Below, piece after piece: positions 5,295 to 6,610 of a stretch of 6,610 nt of DNA; position 1 is the stretch's first letter; the number at the start of each line of letters is the position of its first letter. The stretch is taken from NCBI GenBank assembly GCA_014376885.1, contig JACMQR010000376.1, positions 1 through 6,610 on the forward strand, in the 5' to 3' direction. The position numbers and the translations under genes are program-made. The stretch is from Polaromonas sp. (lineage in GTDB: Bacteria; Pseudomonadota; Gammaproteobacteria; Burkholderiales; Burkholderiaceae_C). The notes beneath the pieces were generated by a model that saw only the letters and a program-made list of their open reading frames with translations, did no database searches and was not told the origin of the DNA.

Positions 5295-5897
5295 ATGACC
5301 CGTCTGCGCTACCCGCCGCCCGAACTCCGCGACCTGCCCGACGACCTCAAGGTCAAGGTTCTGGAGGTCCAGGAGAAAGCCGGTTTTGTGCCCAACGTGT
5401 TTTTGGCCTTGGCCCGCCGCCCGGCCGAATGGCGCGCTTTTTTTGCCTACCATGATGCGCTGATGCTCAAGGAGGCGGGTGGCAACCCGCACGGCTCGCT
5501 GACCAAGGGCGAGCGCGAAATGATCGTCACGGCCACCAGCGCGGCCAACCACTGCCTGTACTGCGTGGTGGCGCATGGCGCAATTTTGCGGATTCATGAA
5601 AAGCAGCCGCTGCTGGCCGACCAGGTGGCGGTAAACCACCGCAAGGCCGATATTTCGCCGCGCCAGCGCGCCATGCTCGACTTTGCGATGAAGGTCTGCG
5701 AGCAGTCCGCGCAGATCGAGGACGCCGACTTCGCCGCCCTGCAGGCCCACGGTTTTGACGATGAGGATGCGTGGGACATCGCCGCCATCACCGCATTTTT
5801 CGGCCTGTCAAACCGCATGGCCAATTTCAGCGGCATGCAGCCCAATCCAGAGTTTTATTTGATGGGGCGGGTGCCGAAAGCGCAAAAATCCGCCTGA
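5295..5897 (+). CDS. AhpD-like peroxidase-related protein (CMD fold)
   Basis: This 200-residue protein belongs to the alkylhydroperoxidase-like branch of the carboxymuconolactone decarboxylase superfamily (uncharacterised peroxidase-related enzymes). The core is KGEREMIVTATSAANHCLYC at residues 71-90 followed by VVAH, giving the CxxCxxxH motif with Cys87, Cys90 and His94 and the upstream Glu73 as a likely proton-relay residue. The N-terminal half has the family features GFVPNVFLALARRP (30-42) and FFAYHDALM (49-57). The C-terminal half carries AMLDFAMKV, followed by a helical segment and NRMANFSGMQPNPEFYLMGR (173-192). Relatives reduce peroxides through the cysteine pair, but most have no assigned substrate. 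It is cytoplasmic, with no signal peptide or membrane segment. It diverges from the PcaC-like gene, and a hairpin-rich region and a terminator follow its stop. Confidence 0.86.
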   Translation: MTRLRYPPPELRDLPDDLKVKVLEVQEKAGFVPNVFLALARRPAEWRAFFAYHDALMLKEAGGNPHGSLTKGEREMIVTATSAANHCLYCVVAHGAILRIHEKQPLLADQVAVNHRKADISPRQRAMLDFAMKVCEQSAQIEDADFAALQAHGFDDEDAWDIAAITAFFGLSNRMANFSGMQPNPEFYLMGRVPKAQKSA

Positions 5898-5912
5898 CTG
5901 GAATGGCTTTCG

Positions 5913-5946
5913 GTGCTGCCCAGCTCTGCGGGGCAAGCCCCAGCAC
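5913..5946. repeat. Hairpin just after the AhpD-like gene
   Basis: GTGCTG (5913-5918) pairs with CAGCAC (5941-5946), and inside it GGGG-CAAG-CCCC (5930-5941) can form a tight inner stem that shares one base with the outer arm. It begins 15 bases after the stop codon. No T-run follows, so it may stabilise the 3' end rather than terminate by itself. Confidence 0.4.
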
Positions 5947-5999
5947 GCCGTCGAGTCCCGATTGATGGCATCAGGCAGGCTGCCGGCTGGCCAAGCCAC

Positions 6000-6017
6000 C
6001 AGGCCGCTAGCGGCCTG
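6000..6017. repeat. Perfect 18-bp palindrome
   Basis: CAGGCCGCTAGCGGCCTG is its own reverse complement. As RNA it could fold as a 7-bp GC stem with a CTAG loop. It lies between two convergent genes, 10 bases before the second GCTATT-N7-TAGCT element, and may be part of a bidirectional 3'-end region. Confidence 0.65.
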
Positions 6018-6027
6018 AATGCCAGTT

Positions 6028-6082
6028 GCTATTTTTTCAGTAGCTGCATAAGGCCGTCGGTATTGCACATAACGGCTTTTTT
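6028..6082 (+). repeat. Intergenic element GCTATT-N7-TAGCT plus hairpin, copy 2
   Basis: GCTATT-TTTTCAG-TAGCT (6028-6045) is followed after 4 bases by a stem-loop (6050-6079) and a T-run. The layout matches copy 1 at 4645-4686 although the hairpin sequence differs. It lies 130 bases past the AhpD-like stop, again in sense orientation with the preceding gene. Confidence 0.6.
6050..6082 (+). terminator. Rho-independent terminator after the AhpD-like gene
   Basis: AAGGCCGT (6050-6057) pairs with ACGGCTTT (6072-6079), giving an 8-bp stem with one G-T wobble and a 14-base loop. A run of six T (6077-6082) overlaps and follows the arm. It is oriented for transcripts leaving the AhpD-like gene; on the minus strand the tail is poor in T, so it serves the convergent synthase gene less well. 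Confidence 0.7.
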
Positions 6083-6092
6083 ATCATTATTT

Positions 6093-6610
6093 CTAATGAC
6101 CGGTGCGCTGCGCCAGCACCGCGTTCGTTCCGCCGAAGGCAAACGAGCTGGACAGCATGGTGCGAATTAGCACGCCCTCGCGCGCCACATTGGCCACATA
6201 GTCAAGGTCGCACAGCCGGTCGGGCTGCTGCAGATGCATGGTCGGCAGCGCCACCCCATGGCGCATGGCCACGACCGACAGCACGCATTCCAGAGCCGAT
6301 GTGGCGCCCAGCAGATGGCCGTGCAGCGCCTTGGTGGCGCTGACCGGAATGCGGCTGGCATGGCGGCCGAACACTGCCTTAATGGCAGCCGTTTCCACGC
6401 TGTCGTTGGCCAGGGTGCCGGTGCCATGGGCATCGATCGCGTCGACTCGCGCGGCGTCGAGGCCGGCCGACCCAAGGGCGGCCTGCATGGCCGCCGCCTG
6501 GCCCTGGGCGCTGGGCCGGATGACATGGCCGGCATCGGTGAACAGCCCATAGCCGATAAGCTCGCCGTGGATCAGGGCGCCGCGCTCTGTGGCACGCTCC
6601 CATGACTCGA
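6093..6610 (-). CDS. Beta-ketoacyl-ACP synthase (FabF-like), C-terminal part
   Basis: The frame is open from the right edge to the TAG at 6093-6095, giving 171 whole codons of the C-terminal half of a thiolase-fold condensing enzyme. An internal ATG at 6488 is not the start, since family residues continue upstream (RGALIHGELIGYGL near the edge). Counting from the edge, the first active-site histidine is in DAHGTGT (His61), the second in TKALHGHLLGA (Lys93, His98), and the C-terminal FAFGGTNAVL (156-165) closes the active site. The catalytic cysteine lies outside the window. These enzymes add malonyl-ACP units in fatty acid or polyketide synthesis. The ending SFAFGGTNAVL suggests the FabF/NodE-like side of the family, so a secondary-metabolite, aryl-polyene or lipid-modifying cluster is possible to the right; I cannot decide from this part. 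Confidence 0.9.
   Translation of the reverse strand, partial: ESWERATERGALIHGELIGYGLFTDAGHVIRPSAQGQAAAMQAALGSAGLDAARVDAIDAHGTGTLANDSVETAAIKAVFGRHASRIPVSATKALHGHLLGATSALECVLSVVAMRHGVALPTMHLQQPDRLCDLDYVANVAREGVLIRTMLSSSFAFGGTNAVLAQRTGH

Overview
The window looks like a chromosomal segment of a betaproteobacterium, most likely family Comamonadaceae (Polaromonas, Rhodoferax or Variovorax-like). This rests on the high GC content, the style of the proteins, and two AT-rich intergenic elements of the form GCTATT-N7-TAGCT followed by a hairpin, a pattern I recall as scattered through that family. The genus is an inference. There is no tRNA, rRNA, CRISPR array, transposase or phage gene.

Layout, left to right. 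(1) 1-933 (+): a lipoprotein cut at its N-terminus by the window edge, with its lipobox just inside, a helical middle, a Pro/Ala-rich linker and a C-terminal four-cysteine LprI-like (DUF1311) domain. (2) A 333-base spacer with short dyads. (3) 1267-1701 (+): a small lipoprotein with a predicted helical segment and a basic tail. (4) 1921-3378 (-): the two-gene operon scoA-scoB, a succinyl-CoA:3-ketoacid CoA-transferase. (5) 3487-4044 (+): a PAS-LuxR-type regulator without a receiver domain, divergent from scoAB, with an AT-rich dyad between them. (6) 4123-4482 (-): an HPF/RaiA-family ribosome-associated protein, convergent with the regulator across a strong GC hairpin. (7) 4770-5159 (-) and 5295-5897 (+): two divergent members of the carboxymuconolactone decarboxylase (CMD)/AhpD fold, one PcaC-like without cysteines at the active site and one with a CxxCxxxH peroxidase-type motif. 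Each is followed, in sense orientation, by one copy of the GCTATT-N7-TAGCT element. (8) 6093-6610 (-): the C-terminal part of a beta-ketoacyl-ACP synthase running off the right edge.

How the genes work together. The clearest unit is scoA-scoB plus its divergent regulator: the enzyme moves CoA from succinyl-CoA to acetoacetate, and the PAS protein is a plausible local controller. The other genes look like independent single-gene units. I do not see a new multi-gene defence or metabolic system. The observations most worth following are the paired intergenic elements, the scoA/regulator dyad, and the divergent CMD-fold pair outside any visible pca cluster.
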